DNA of 64,000 nucleotides from Escallonia rubra (Eukaryota > Streptophyta > Magnoliopsida > Escalloniales > Escalloniaceae): the NCBI GenBank assembly GCA_033065855.1, contig JAVXUO010002059.1, positions 288,219-352,218 on the forward strand, written 5' to 3'. The position numbers and the translations under genes are program-made. Position 1 is the stretch's first letter, and the number at the start of each line of letters is the position of its first letter. The notes under the pieces were generated by a model. That model was given only the letters and a program-made list of their open reading frames with translations, did no database searches and was not told the DNA's origin. Below, in pieces: positions 1 to 12,800 of this stretch.

Positions 1-340
1 AAGAAAATAAGAAATTTGGTGTAGGTCAGTACTCTTGTATGAAAGCACTTTTTGGATTACCCTACCATCCATAGGCTGCGTTGTTTAGATACCCAAAGTG
101 GTGAACAGTGACCACTTTTGTTTTTCTAGTAAATACGTGACCGCCTTTCCTAACAAAAACCAGCAGATTATTGTCATTGCATCATATACCTACACAAATG
201 GTGCCTGTTGAGTACCTCCTCTCCCTATTTTTTCCCTTTTAATTTAATTAGAATAATCACAATTATACTAAAATATAAAAATCCGACCTCATAGCCGGTA
301 CAAGCAACCTACAAATTAAATCATAATAATAAGAAGCTTA

Positions 341-821
341 GGTAGCGTTTGGTAACACTTCCAGTTTTGGTTTTCTGTTTCCAAAAAAACCAAAACTAAT
401 TTAATAATTTTTTTTTACAAACAGATGTTTGATTATCCAGTTTTTATTTTGTGTTTTTTTTCTTTTGGGTGTTTGATTACCCAATTTTTTTCTTTGGTGG
501 TGGTTTGCGGTGAAGGTGGTGGGGCGTGATGGTGGCAGGCAGTGGCTGTCGGCGGCCGGCAGTTGCTGGCGGTGGCTGTCATTGCCGGCGGTGGGCAGTG
601 ACTGTGGCTGCTGGCGGTGGGAGGGTGGTGGTCTTAAAATAAAAATCAAAACTGAAAACCAAAAACTCCTTTTTGGAATTTTCAAAAACAGTCATGTTTT
701 AAAATTTGGTTTTCAAAACTGAAGAAAAAAAAAACGAAAACTATTTGCCAAATGCGTTTATTTTTTCCAGTCTACAAAATTGGAGGAAAAACTGGAAAAA
801 TGAACGTTACCAAACGGAGCC
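341..821. mobile_element. Non-autonomous TIR element, PIF/Harbinger-like (MITE)
   Basis: The ends are imperfect terminal inverted repeats: GGTAGCGTTTGGTAAC on the left and, read on the other strand, GGCTCCGTTTGGTAAC on the right. A TTA trinucleotide flanks both sides (338-340 and 822-824), which fits the 3-bp TTA target duplication of PIF/Harbinger and Tourist elements. The interior has A/T homopolymer runs around a G/C-rich core (about 500-630) built of GGC/CGG-type triplets. No transposase is encoded. The family assignment is inference from TSD length and TIR only. Confidence 0.6.
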
Positions 822-874
822 TTAATTATAACAATATGGCTTGGTTTTTCTCTCTTCAACTTCTATTTCAGGAG

Positions 875-1135
875 AGATGACCCAAACCCAAGGGGTTGGC
901 CTTGTGGTGAAGGAGATATGCTCTTTACCTTGACTTTCTGGGTTCAAACATTGGGGCCAGCACCCGGAGGGAAAAAAAATTCTTCGAATGCACTAGGGCG
1001 ATGTGTAGGAGGTGCGCTCTTAAAATCGTTTGGGGAGGAGACTTAGTCTCAATTAACGCTAATGTTAGCCCGAGGATACCCTCGACAGTCCAACCTAAGG
1101 GGAAAAGAAAAGGAGGGCGAGAGGACCCTACCAAT
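875..1135 (+). mobile_element. Possible tRNA-derived SINE fragment
   Basis: The stretch starts with a segment like the A box of plant SINEs (GGTTGGCCTTGTGGTGAAGG at about 894) and about 50 bases later has a B-box-like GGGTTCAAAC (about 941). A unique body and an A/G-rich end follow. This matches the 5' layout of tRNA-derived SINEs. I could not fix target-site duplications, so the boundaries are approximate and the call is tentative. Confidence 0.4.
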
Positions 1136-4100
1136 TATCATATACGGAGAATATGTTAGAAGTTAGAAGAATGCATCTGAGGCCGTCGGACTGGACCCTG
1201 GAAATGGGCCCAGCGAACTGGAGGACCAAGAATGATGGAATTGGTGGTTAGAAAATAATAACACAAGAAGTCAAGAAAAATGAGGTCATATACACAAGCA
1301 TTTTCATATCTTCCATATCGTTCACACAACGACTATGAAGAAAAGCTGAATTATTACGTGGTTCGTATCGTTCCTAATCGAATTTTTGAAAATTACAAGG
1401 ACTTTTCAGAGCGCAAATGCACGTGCCAGGACTCATAGTAGCAACCGGCGTAGTGCATCTTTGAACTAGATTGATGCGGACTACCGAACCGAAGCAACTC
1501 ATATAAGAGTCTTATGTGGCAACTTATATACAGTATTTCGATATAGTTTTAATCATTTACGTAACTTTTGATCGATACTCTTGTAATTACCAAAAATATA
1601 GACAAATCTGTCTCGCTCTTTCCTCTTTTCACACATGCAAGAACATATTCTCCAATCTAAACCAGAAAGGGAAGAAGTCAAAAGCAAATAAGAACGACTT
1701 TGAGTCAATAACAGGAACCAAATGAAGTCAGAAACTGATGGCCTTTTTTCATTGTAAACAGAGATAGGGTTTATACTCTGTAGCCTCCTGTATACATCCG
1801 TCTCTATCCCATGCACGTGTTTATTGCATTCGAATTTACACACGCCTTAATTTGCTTCCTTCTTTGGGATGCAGCGTTAGTCTCGGTAATATTTGCAAAC
1901 TATTTATGGTGTCATAGTTGAGGGTAAAATGGTTGCCACGGACGGTCGGCACTGCGGTGGCCGGCTCTATTGGAGTTTCGAGTATAATTGCCATTACATG
2001 AAATATTAAACAAATATGGCAATTGATGAGCAATAGTTTTTAGAAGGGGGTTAACTTTGGAAAATTTTGATGCAACTGAAATTTAAGTGTTCAAAACGTA
2101 AGCGGTGAATTTGTAGAACTGAAAAAATTAAACTTCTGGATTTTTAACACTTGAAAAACAAGTTGACATGGTTGGTAAATCAAAAGCTGTTTTCTATTGA
2201 ATGTTCTGTTTTAAAAATATACTTGTTTCACCGGCAATTGTGTTTAAGTTGTAAGAATTTCTTATGGCCGAAACGATGGCGGCGGTTGTGGTGGAAATGG
2301 TGGTGGTGATGGAATACTAACGGTGGTGGTGAGGTGGTGGAAAGGTTTTAATAATCGTGGTGGTAGTGATGGTTAGAGAGGTTGTGATGGCGTAATGTTG
2401 GTGGGGAAAGTAGGGACATATGGTGGTTGGGGTGGTGGTTCTCGGGTGCTGGAAGTGTTGGTGTCGCAAGAATGATGATGGCGGCAATGGTGTGGTTTGT
2501 GTTGGTTGTGGTAACGGCAATGGGGTGCCATGCAGGTGTAATGGTGGTGGAGGTGATGGCCCTCTCGTGGAGATGGTGTTTATGAAGGTGATTGTGGCAT
2601 CATGATGGTGGATAATCCTTTTACGTGATACTTTTTTATAACTTTGGATTCTCCCACTAAATTATATACAAATAGGCGTGAACTTGATCAAGCAACTAAG
2701 CGGAACGTTCTGTCATTGTGAATGAGATTATCAAAGGTCAAAGCAGACCGCCAAACATAAATGGTAATTTGGTGACCCTTTCCATGTTGCTGCTTGTGTT
2801 TACATTATTCCAAGAGAATAGACAATTGGTGACATGTATAGGGTCAGCAAAGTGTTGCGTTTGTGACCCTCTTCTATTATAAAACTCACACTTTTGAACT
2901 TTGCTTTATTAGGAATTCATGATACCATTTCACGGGAATCACGAAAGCAACCTCTAGAGAAAACGATATTTTCCTTGCAACTAAAAACCAATAATCCACT
3001 TTTTATTTCTGTCACATGAATAGTTTGTCTCAACTACTAATTACGTAACAAGCCTATTTCCTAAAATATGTGATAATTAAAGTTTTGAACAATTAGTCAC
3101 CGTTAAAGTCAAGCACCCTCACTAAAATGATCTTCATGCGAGTAACCATAGTCGAAATGTTCAATTTATAATTTACTCTATCCTATGGCTATAGCCCACT
3201 AATTCTTATTACATTTAAACCTAGAAATAGTATGTATTCCTCAAATGTAAAGGTACAAAAATCCTTTACTTTCTTCGTTCTAATACACAAAAATGGACAC
3301 AAATATTACCAATACCTTCCTAGCTCAATGATAACAATGTAAGACGAGTACTCAAGACACGATCATAAAGCGAACCTTGTGTAGCAAGGCAAGTGCACAG
3401 AAAATTCTGGAGAAGAAACAGACAAAACGCAAAATAAAATAAAAGGAAGGAGGAGGATCACCGATGACGTTTGTGTTTCTATTTTCTAAACTTTGGAAAG
3501 CGATTTATGCCGTCACGCCTTAGTTTGCAGCTGGCGTCTAAGTGTAGAATCAAACTAGCTAAAAGTATGTAGGAATGTCTTCATCATGGCTGATTTCTTA
3601 GTTGGACACTTCTGATCATGAGATATTTGCTTACGATGCTTTCACTTTGGACTCACACGGTGGGACTGAAGCCTCACCTTCTTATGGCCCTATCTTGGTT
3701 GGATATATGCTTATCATTAATTTCTTCATATATATTACTCCTTAAACAGACGGCAACATATGAGCTATGTTGTTATATATATAGAACTAGGTACACAACA
3801 TGCATACAATGTAAACACTAAACTCCAAAGCACCTTCAAAATAGAAGGGAACACATGGAATGAAAAGGGTATTTTTTGTACGATTCACGCACATTTATGC
3901 AGTGTACTCGCTTAAAAATGATAATTATATATATAATGGCAATCAGGTCATGAATGAGGTATATATTCCTAAACTTTCTCATTTTTCGTTTAAAGGAGAA
4001 CACCAGCTCATTATAAGCAGGGGCAGGCTTAAGCTTTCTGATATCTTATCATCTCTCTTTTCTAGTTTTACTTTGTAGCCGCCTTATGATCTCTGTTATT

Positions 4101-5253
4101 TGCCAATTAAATAACAAGTTACAATTATTTCGACAACTGAACTCATATTCAGCCCATAAGTACACAAAAGTCTTTTATATACGCACGTGAAAAAGATGAC
4201 CCAAAGGCGGAGGCCCCGTCATCTAGCCAACACAAAACATTCTGTATAAACTGAGATTTGACTTCCCTCCAAATAGTTCAATTTTTTCAGCACAAACGTA
4301 AAGGAATCAAATCTCATGTCCCAGAATCCCTATGGCATTGTTGGGGAAATTGTAGAATTCAAATCAGTTACGCTGTAAAACCACGAAACATTAATCAAAT
4401 CTATCTATTTCGCCTATTTTTAGAAGGCTAACTTCCCTGTTATAGTAATTTTGACTTTTATAAAATTTAATGATAGTAAAGCCAAAGTTAAGAAAAAGTT
4501 ATGTTCTCTCTTTCACGTCTACATGTCATGCTTAAAAAAATTTATCAATAGATTGCAATTCCATCAATTTCTAAGATTTGCCAAAACTAATTCTCTCTGG
4601 TCTTAAATCTTTCTTAGACAAGCCCAATATTCTCTTTCGGGTTTTCTCCCTAACAAACATAATCTCTCTCTTTTTATTTCATTATAGGTTTACATATTTA
4701 AAATCTTAATATTTTTTTCCAATCATTTTTTGTATATTTTTTGCTTTTCTCTATGCCCTTTAATGATGCAAAATACACATGTTATTATTGTTATTATTTT
4801 TACTATAACAAAATGCAGAGACTATTTCTACCATTTTATATATGTTCTTTCACATCTTCATTTGTTGCTGAAAGGTTAACAATATTTACTTAAGTTTATT
4901 TATAACGACAATTTGATATCATTACCAATTTCGTTATTGTAATTAAACATATAAGTACGAGTTTTCTCCATCAGTATTTTGCCACTTGTTGCTCCTGCGA
5001 GCTTCAAAATTAATAGTAATTATTTTGAAGCGGTAATATCATCTGCTTCCACTTTACCGCCTTTGAACAGACCGCGGACCGAACCCTTACAAGGAACACC
5101 AGTCCACTCCCACAGAATGGGTGCAACCCTTTTGAGACAACGGTGCGTGTGGGAACACACACACACAACATATTTCCAAGAAAGAAGCCAAGAAGATCTC
5201 CGTGGGAAACCAGTGTCTTGAGTTATTTTGGTGAATTACGAAATCCGTTACAT
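1136..5253. other. Gene-free stretch with a GGT-rich tract
   Basis: No supportable gene is seen on either strand. The only notable structure is a G/T-rich, imperfect GGT/GGTGGT tract at about 2270-2600, which gives meaningless Gly/Val and His/Pro/Thr reading frames. The rest is AT-rich, with short open frames lacking codon structure. The last part presumably serves as distal promoter of the EXO70H gene at 5552. Confidence 0.5.
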
Positions 5254-5280
5254 GACTGCGACGCGTAACGCGTCGCTGTC
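5254..5280. promoter_or_regulatory. Palindromic pair of CGCG boxes upstream of EXO70H
   Basis: The inverted repeat has 8-nt arms GCGACGCG and CGCGTCGC around a TAA spacer, extended to 27 nt with one mismatched position in each flank. It contains ACGCGT twice. VCGCGB (CGCG box) is the known recognition site of plant CAMTA calmodulin-binding transcription factors. The site lies about 135 bases upstream of the TATA box of the EXO70H gene. That it acts as a CAMTA site is inference. Confidence 0.45.
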
Positions 5281-5414
5281 GAATTGCCACTCGGTCGTCG
5301 ATGAACTCCGCAAAGTCCAACACCACCACCACCACCACCTTCTTCAAATTTGCAACAGTTTTCATTCAAACCCCCTCACCGAGCTGCGGCCCCATTCTTC
5401 CACCTCTCGACCCC

Positions 5415-5422
5415 TATAAATA
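5415..5422 (+). promoter_or_regulatory. TATA box of the EXO70H gene
   Basis: TATAAATA preceded by CCCC, 130 bases upstream of the chosen ATG. Transcription would start around 5445-5455, giving a 5' UTR of about 100 nt. Confidence 0.7.
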
Positions 5423-5551
5423 TCGCCCCCACTCTCCCACAATAAGCATCCATTGTTAATAAGCCAAAACCAAGACCAAGACCAAAAAGCAAGCACAAGC
5501 ACAATCACCAAAGAGATATCAAAAAGTATACAGGGAAAGCTTACCTTTGCT

Positions 5552-7438
5552 ATGCCTCGAAAGGGAATGCGAACCATCTGCTTCAATTCGAGGACGACGT
5601 CTTCGTCCTCGGTTTCGCGCATGGGTCAGACGGCCCCTGCGCGAACTGTGTCCGGCATGGCGATGGACAGAACGCTCGAGATAGCGGAGCTGATCATTAC
5701 TAAGTGGGATCAAGACACGTCCACCTTCGCCAAGGTCACGTCCCTCTTCCACGAGAACCGGGCGGAGGCCAAGGAGTTCATCAGGTGCATGAACGAGCTG
5801 CAGAAGGCCATGCACTCCGTGGTGTCCGAGAATTCCAACTCCGAGAAGCTCATTCGCGCGCAATGCCTGATGCAGATCGGGATGAAGCGGCTGCAGAAGG
5901 AGTTTTACCAGATCCTGTCCATGAACCGCGCTCACCTCGACCCGGAATCGGTTTCAACTAGGTCTTCGTTGTCGACTCGTTCGAGCATCTCCGACTACGA
6001 GGATAACGAGGACGATGAGGTTCGGTTAGCCGGAGAGTCGATCACGGAGGTCGAGGATGTATCTACCGTTGCCATGACCGACCTGAGACTGATAGCGGAG
6101 TGCATGATATCGTCGGGCTACGGTAAGGAATGCGTGAAGATATACAAAATCATACGAAAATCGATAGTGGACGAAGGAATATACCGGCTCGGAGTCGAAA
6201 AGGTAACTTCATCGCAAATTCACAAAATGGATTGGGAGGTACTGGAGATCAGGATCAAGAGCTGGTTGAACGCAATCAACGTTGCTATGAAGACCTTGTT
6301 TAACGGAGAGAGAATCCTCTGCGATCACGTTTTCGCATCTTCGGACTCCATCAGAGAATCTTGCTTCACTGAAATCACAAGGGAAGGTGCATCGATTCTC
6401 TTTGGATTCACAGAAATCTTCGCTAAAAGCAGCAAAAAATCGCCGGTGAAGGTTTTCCGCTCACTCGACATGTACACAGCCATTGCAAGCCATTGGCAGG
6501 AGATCGACTCGATCTTCTCCTTTGACTCGACCTCCGCAGTCCGATCGCAAGCTCTGACCTCGTTAATCAAACTCGGCGAGTCGGTGAAAACGGCGTTGAT
6601 AGAATTCGAGTCGGAGATCCAGAAGGACAAATCGAAAACTTCGGTTCCCGGTGCCGGAATCCACCATCTGACGGTCGACGTGATTAATTACTTGTCTCTC
6701 CTCGCCGATTACAGCAACGTGCTAGGCGATATCCTCGCCGACATGCCGCCGCCGGCGATCTCGTCTCTTCCGGCATCCATCTTCGACGGATACGATTCCG
6801 ACGATTCTCAGTCGCCGGCGACATCTACCCGGTTTGCTTGGCTTATTCTCATTTTACTCTGCAAGCTCGACGGCAAGGCAAAGCACTACAGTGGAAACGG
6901 CAACGTTTCTTTCTCGTACCTATTTTTGGCGACTAATCTGCAGCACGTCATCTCGAAGGTTCATACGTCGAACCTGAAGTACCTTTTGGGCGACGATTGG
7001 GTGACAAAACAGGAGGTCAAAGTCAAACAGTTCGCCATGAGTTACGAGCGGCTGGCATGGGACCACGTGGTGAAATCCCTGCCACTAGATCCATCAGCGC
7101 CGATGTCAACAGACCAAGCAAAGGAGTGGTTTAGAAGATTCAATAATGCGTTTGAGCAGGCGTATTATAAACAGTCAGCTTGTATCGTACTGGATTGTAA
7201 GCTTCGGGACGAGATTAAACTATCGATAGCGGAAAAGATCGTACCGACTTATCGGAAGTTTTACGACGCGCACAGAGCGACGATTGGGAGAGAGAAAAAT
7301 TCATACGTAGTCAAATTCGCCACTGAGGATGTGGAGAACAAGTTGTCAAATTTGTTTTTAGAGGGAGCTGGATCTTCCGGAAGCTCTTCGTCAATGTTTT
7401 CGTCCTCATTGTACAGCAGAACCTCACTGTCAAATTGA
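5552..7438 (+). CDS. EXO70-family exocyst subunit, EXO70H-like
   Basis: Single-exon gene of 628 residues for an EXO70 protein. EXO70 is the exocyst subunit that tethers secretory vesicles to the plasma membrane. The protein starts MPRKGMRTICFN, a beginning I associate with the plant EXO70H clade, and the absence of introns also suits that clade. An N-terminal coiled region precedes an acidic, Ser-rich linker (SDYEDNEDDEV, about 147-157). The conserved C-terminal Exo70 domain runs from about residue 227 (WEVLEIRIKSW) to about 605, with landmarks such as YLFLATNLQHVISKV and LLGDDW. A Ser-rich tail ends the protein. The frame is open upstream to 5453, but only from a TTG; 5552 is the first ATG after the TATA box. 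Length is normal for the family. Family assignment is firm, clade assignment less so. Confidence 0.93.
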   Translation: MPRKGMRTICFNSRTTSSSSVSRMGQTAPARTVSGMAMDRTLEIAELIITKWDQDTSTFAKVTSLFHENRAEAKEFIRCMNELQKAMHSVVSENSNSEKLIRAQCLMQIGMKRLQKEFYQILSMNRAHLDPESVSTRSSLSTRSSISDYEDNEDDEVRLAGESITEVEDVSTVAMTDLRLIAECMISSGYGKECVKIYKIIRKSIVDEGIYRLGVEKVTSSQIHKMDWEVLEIRIKSWLNAINVAMKTLFNGERILCDHVFASSDSIRESCFTEITREGASILFGFTEIFAKSSKKSPVKVFRSLDMYTAIASHWQEIDSIFSFDSTSAVRSQALTSLIKLGESVKTALIEFESEIQKDKSKTSVPGAGIHHLTVDVINYLSLLADYSNVLGDILADMPPPAISSLPASIFDGYDSDDSQSPATSTRFAWLILILLCKLDGKAKHYSGNGNVSFSYLFLATNLQHVISKVHTSNLKYLLGDDWVTKQEVKVKQFAMSYERLAWDHVVKSLPLDPSAPMSTDQAKEWFRRFNNAFEQAYYKQSACIVLDCKLRDEIKLSIAEKIVPTYRKFYDAHRATIGREKNSYVVKFATEDVENKLSNLFLEGAGSSGSSSSMFSSSLYSRTSLSN

Positions 7439-9866
7439 GACATGTTATTTGAATAAGTTTTTTTAAATGGGACCATAATTACATTCCTCTATTTCCTTTG
7501 TTCGTTTCAAGTATACATTATGGTGTTCAATTATATCGACTTGATATAAGAACTTGTATGAGGCTCTTTTTTGTTGATATTCTTTTGATATTTCGCAACA
7601 TTTGCATGCTTACTTTCTATAGGTAGAGAATGCCCCAAAGCAATATTTTTATTATAACAAGTACACCAGCGTCCGAAAAGAAAACAATCCAAACAAGGCT
7701 CTGTTTGAAAATTCACGGTACTTAGAGAATTTTCCTCCTAGACTTGTATTGAGAACAATGCCAAAACACATGTAGAAGATGAGAAGAGGACGCCAAAGAG
7801 GGTTTGACGGTCTTGATTGCTTCTTTCTCTCTCCATTTCGTCATATTTTCTCACTTAATTTTTATTGCGTTTTCAGGAGATAGATTTGACACACGCGAAT
7901 ATCGAATTAAACTCATCATATAGGTATTTGGATTTGATTGGTATCTTCTATACATTTTGAAAACTATTCTATTTTCTTGAATTCTCTAACAATTTTAAAA
8001 TAGAGTTAAATATGTGTTAAATTTTGAATAGCCACAAAATAATTTTCAATCATATGAACTCTAACCATCCAACCCCATAATCTCTCTTCCCCTACTTCAT
8101 AATTAACTACATCCCTTCCCATGCATAGCACGGATAGTATAATAAATCTGAATTATATATACATGGTTTGACAAGTCAAGTTAGGGTGAAAGCAATACGG
8201 TCACCACGCGGTACTAACCCGTTATTGTTAGAACGTATAATGATGCTCTAACTTCTCTGAGGTCTGGGTCGGAAATTTTCCATTGCTAATCGTAGACTTG
8301 CTCCGTCTTGGTTTCGTCATCCTAGTTGGTGTAACAGTCTTCCATCCTGGTCATTCCCTTTTGGGGGTTACTATCATCTAGATGTTCCATCGGTGGATAT
8401 TGAAGTATTCTCCAAAATCTAATATAATATTCAATTTTGAGGTCTTGAATAAGTTTAAAACGTGACCATAAGGTCCACCCTCCCAAGTCATAAGCATTTA
8501 ATAATACTGCTCATTTTTCTTTGATGCCCAAGTTTCACATGTTTGCGTGGATGTAATATTATAAACTGCTCTTTTGCGTGACCTTTAGATTTGATGCAAT
8601 TTTGTATCTTGTTTCTACCATGTTGTTTCTTAGTTTTACGCCTTCAAACAACAACAATTTTTTTATACTTTATTGCTTTCCTCCAAAATCATATACTTTT
8701 AAGGTCAACCGTTTAATCGTGAGTAGAAAAGATTGTGGAAAAGGATCACGAGAACATTACGAATGTGGGTAGCGGGGTTTGAAAAGTAAAAAAATATTAC
8801 ATTTTTAGTTATCTTGAAAAATTACTTAAATGGCCATAACAAATTTTGTTTGGGATTAGCATGAATGATTTCAAGATATGAACAGAAAAGAATCTAATCG
8901 TTAGTTCAAAAAAGATACGCTCTCTGTTAATAACAGTATACAAAATGAATAGAAAAAAAGAGTACACATGATAATGAACGCTTGTATATATATATATATA
9001 TCTATTTTGCGGTGATTTTTGCCTTCATTAACATCTGCACCATGTTTGCAATGGAAAGTAATTTACTACAGTATTTACAGCGACTTAAAAATCTCACGAC
9101 CTTGGGGGACATTATCCCTGATTTAACACGAATAAATTCGTAGTTCTTGAACATCTGGAAGCATTTAAAATGTCTCATTTCAAGATGACGAGCAGGCATA
9201 GACAATCCTAGCGAAGCCCGTTTTGCCCTGCGAATAGAATTTCAAATTGCAAACAGTAGCAGAGCAATTAAAGTCTTGAAGAAGTTTTCTCGTATTAACT
9301 TATGGTTCTTACCTTTCGCCATTTATTTCCTTCCGCTCGCAATTATCCGTAGAATTTATCCCACAAGAGATTTTTTTCAACCACTTCAGGGACTTGACTC
9401 AGGTTGGTTGCAGCACAAGTGGCCCGTTCTGGAGGAAAAGAAGAGCACACAACTGGGTCGCAGAGCGAAGTCAGGCCTTAAGTGAATGCATCATGTAGCT
9501 CATATACCTAGCCTTTATTGGTAGAGTACACCAACTTAAAGGCTGGTCGAGGAATGCACGAGAGTTGACCGTTACCATCCAACTCACAAGCATCAAGGCA
9601 ACAGCTGCAAGATGGTGCCTAGATTCGCTAAGCAGTGAAAAGTAAACAAGCTTGAGCAATCAATAGCAAGAAAAGTGACTATCCTACAGCACAAGTTGCT
9701 AGCCAATTCTTATCATAAACGGAAAAGAAGAAGGAAAAAAGCCAAAAGTCAGAGCAGTTAATCGCAAAAAGTCATACTTGAGACGCTTTATAAGTTCTTG
9801 TAACCGATATCAAATCACAAAGATGTGGAAGACAATACATGACAGTCATGATATGTGTATGGTAAT
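7439..9866. other. Intergenic stretch between EXO70H and pectate lyase 3' ends
   Basis: The two flanking genes converge here. No coding region is recognised. The left part would hold the EXO70H 3' UTR, and part of the right side (below 9867) the 3' UTR of the minus-strand pectate lyase. A short (TA)n run lies at about 8986-9002. The rest is unremarkable AT-rich sequence. Confidence 0.5.
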
Positions 9867-12800
9867 CTACACATTTGCCATATGATCAGCTGGTCGTGCG
9901 ATGCTTTGCCATCCAGTACAATGCTGGAGAACGTGTTTAAGATCATCAGATGGAGCCTCCACTGTCCACGTAGGGTAGTGTTCACTTGGGTGAAATGAGC
10001 TACTCTCACTCGTAGAGGGCAATAAGCCCACTTGAGTCCCGGTAACAAAGAAGTCCCCCTCGGATTTAATGCAGCCACTACTTGCTTCTTCTTTATCGGC
10101 TGCCTACACAATGAAACAACAGACTTAATCGCATGATGACCCGCATAAAGCGCAAGATGGTCCAACAAGGAAATTTCCTAGAGGATAATCGCATGACTGG
10201 AGTTTACATGCGTAAAACTTATCAAAGAGAATATCCCGACACTGAGTGCCACACCATTGTCACATAGAGCCATAGACATAGAAAGTCTTCCCTAGGCTAC
10301 TCACGTCCAGACATCACAACTACATAATTGACAACGCCCCGCCCCTCCTTCAGTTGTTAATCGGGCTTTATCAAGGATCATAGCTTCCACAAATGAGATA
10401 TAAGCACAATCTCCCCAATTTCGAAGCAGCATGTTTCCTAACGCAACCATTAATATATAGAACTAACTAAATTGACAAAAAGCTGGCAAATGAAGCAAGA
10501 TACATATTTTAGGTATGCACGGACAGGGTGGTGTGCACCTAGAAAAGAAACATGAGTAGTACTGAAGGACGTAGATCAGGATAAACAAGAGAAGATGAAT
10601 TTACAAAGTCGCGCAACTAGTTTGGCTCCTTTTTGCTAAAGCTTTACCAATTGAGTTGAGTACAGGCTGGAAATCAGGACTTAAAATTATGCTTTAGTCA
10701 AAGACAGCGGCATCTATCATAAAAACACTCCTTGCTATCAGCATAATTACAAAGACGAAAAAATAAGGCCAATAAATCTTCTGCCAAAGATATTAAAATA
10801 GCCTTTTGTCTTCTACTTCTAATAAAAAAAATTAGCACACGTCCAAGGAAATGGTTCGCCGATCATCTTGATTCCCTAAATCTGTTAAGTTCTTTTCGTT
10901 AAAGCAAGCTCCTTTCACTCTCACCCTATGAACTTTGACATAAAAGTAACTCTTACATAAAGCAAGAATGCAGGAGTCTATTTCATCGATAATTATGCCA
11001 CCATTTGAGGAGACAATCAAGAGAACTCCTCACCTGAGCCAGAACTTTAGCAATGATGACAAGTTAACTCAACGGGATATCTTGCAGCAGATGGATATTC
11101 ATGTTCTGAATTACGGATATGGTTGCTCAAGATCTGAGCACCATTTTAAAGCAGACTGATTGTAGGATATTTATGTGGTTGATCAGCATGGTACTCTATG
11201 GCTTAGTTCAATTTGGTACTATTAAGTAACGTTTTCATAGGTACTTTCTAAGGTTTTGGAAAGTAGACTACTAGTCTTGTAACCAGAATTTTAGACCCTC
11301 TCTATATGAATGCATTTATATGGATTATTAACATAGATACTAACCTATATACGCATTTAGCAAGGGCAATGTGCATTAGCGAATGTGTCCTCTGACTTGA
11401 ATCTTCACCAAGTATAACCACTTGATTCTTGTCTAAGAATTAGAGGATCGAACTATTGTATACACAGTCCTTCTAGAATATCTAAACTAATTTTCTGCTA
11501 TTATTGAAGGATACAAGGATGCTACATATAACTCGGAATGAGGTAATCCTATTTCTGTTCTAGCAAGGATTTTCGCACTTCCGGGAGAAAGTATATATTG
11601 AAATATTAAGAAAGCTAGCAGTATTGACTCATTATAATGGAGTCAAAATAGTTGCCCTCTCATCCACTGGAAGGAAGCTGAATGGCTGAAAAGTGTCACG
11701 GTAAAGATCCCAACCTGGAATAAACCAATGCCAACACTCATGCCATCTGAAATAATCAGCCTGCTTCAATGAAAGCCCACAAAGACTACTATAATGATGT
11801 GGAAAGCCCAGGATTTTGAAGTAAGAGATCAATTTCGAGAAAAGCACTAATCATCTGTAAAAAACTTATTTACGAGAAAAGCACAACAATTTCTAACTTT
11901 CTAGTGAAGTCTCTTCAGTTCCTTATGCAGTAACGACGTTGCACATCATCAGATATTCTTCATAAACGTCAAAAAAATATTCGCAGTTTTATGAATATTT
12001 GTAAACCGTTCATCTGAGTGAACCTTGAGAGGATTGAGTACAAGCTCACTTGTATCCTCTCAAATAAGGTGCCAATAATCCTTAGCACTTAATGGAACAC
12101 CACGACTATCTTTGAGATAGTAGAATACCTACGCCTCAGAGTCTGCAAGTTAAGGGTCGTATACAAGTCGATCTTAATCCTCTTGAGTTTTGATGGGCTT
12201 AATCCTAAAAGCACTCTAAGTGCTAGATTCCAGGCGTATTGATCGAAGTTGCCAAGGCCTGCAATATATGTGGAATCAATGATTCATGCATTTAGTACTT
12301 TGTTCACTAAGTTCCGAGACGGACTCGGAATATCTGCACTATGTAAACCTGTAACGGCCATCGTTAATCCCAAAGATAGTGCTACTATTTCATTTCCTGA
12401 TTGACCATGGAAGAGGCTTCAAAAAACGATTATGCACCTCAAGGCCTTGTCAACCACTCCTTCATACGCAAGAAGTTATCATTCAAAAAGAGATTTATTT
12501 CAAAGTTCACGACTAGATATTAGCATTCTTTCATAGCTTATGACTACATAAGAGCACTAACGTACAGCCAAATAGGCTTGGAGGCGCGTAATCACTTCCT
12601 GAAGATAGCTAAAACCTCTCTCATTAGCGTTCCGGAAAAAAATAGCAGCAATAACTACAAAATTGGAAGAGGGTCAAAGTAGGTCGTACGTTCAAGAGAA
12701 CTTCTCTTGTCAACTTGTGTACCCATCTCTTCCCGATAAAACAAATGCATGATACTGCAACTTGTAGCGAATCTTGATTAAAGCTCATAATTAAATTGTT

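Noticed and set aside
5453-5551. In-frame extension of EXO70H by 33 codons
   Set aside because: It starts at TTG, lies within about 10 bases of the expected transcription start, and the family N-terminus MPRKGMR begins at 5552.
9815-10168. 117-codon minus-strand frame as a separate gene
   Set aside because: It is an out-of-register shadow of the last pectate lyase exon, which explains the region better.
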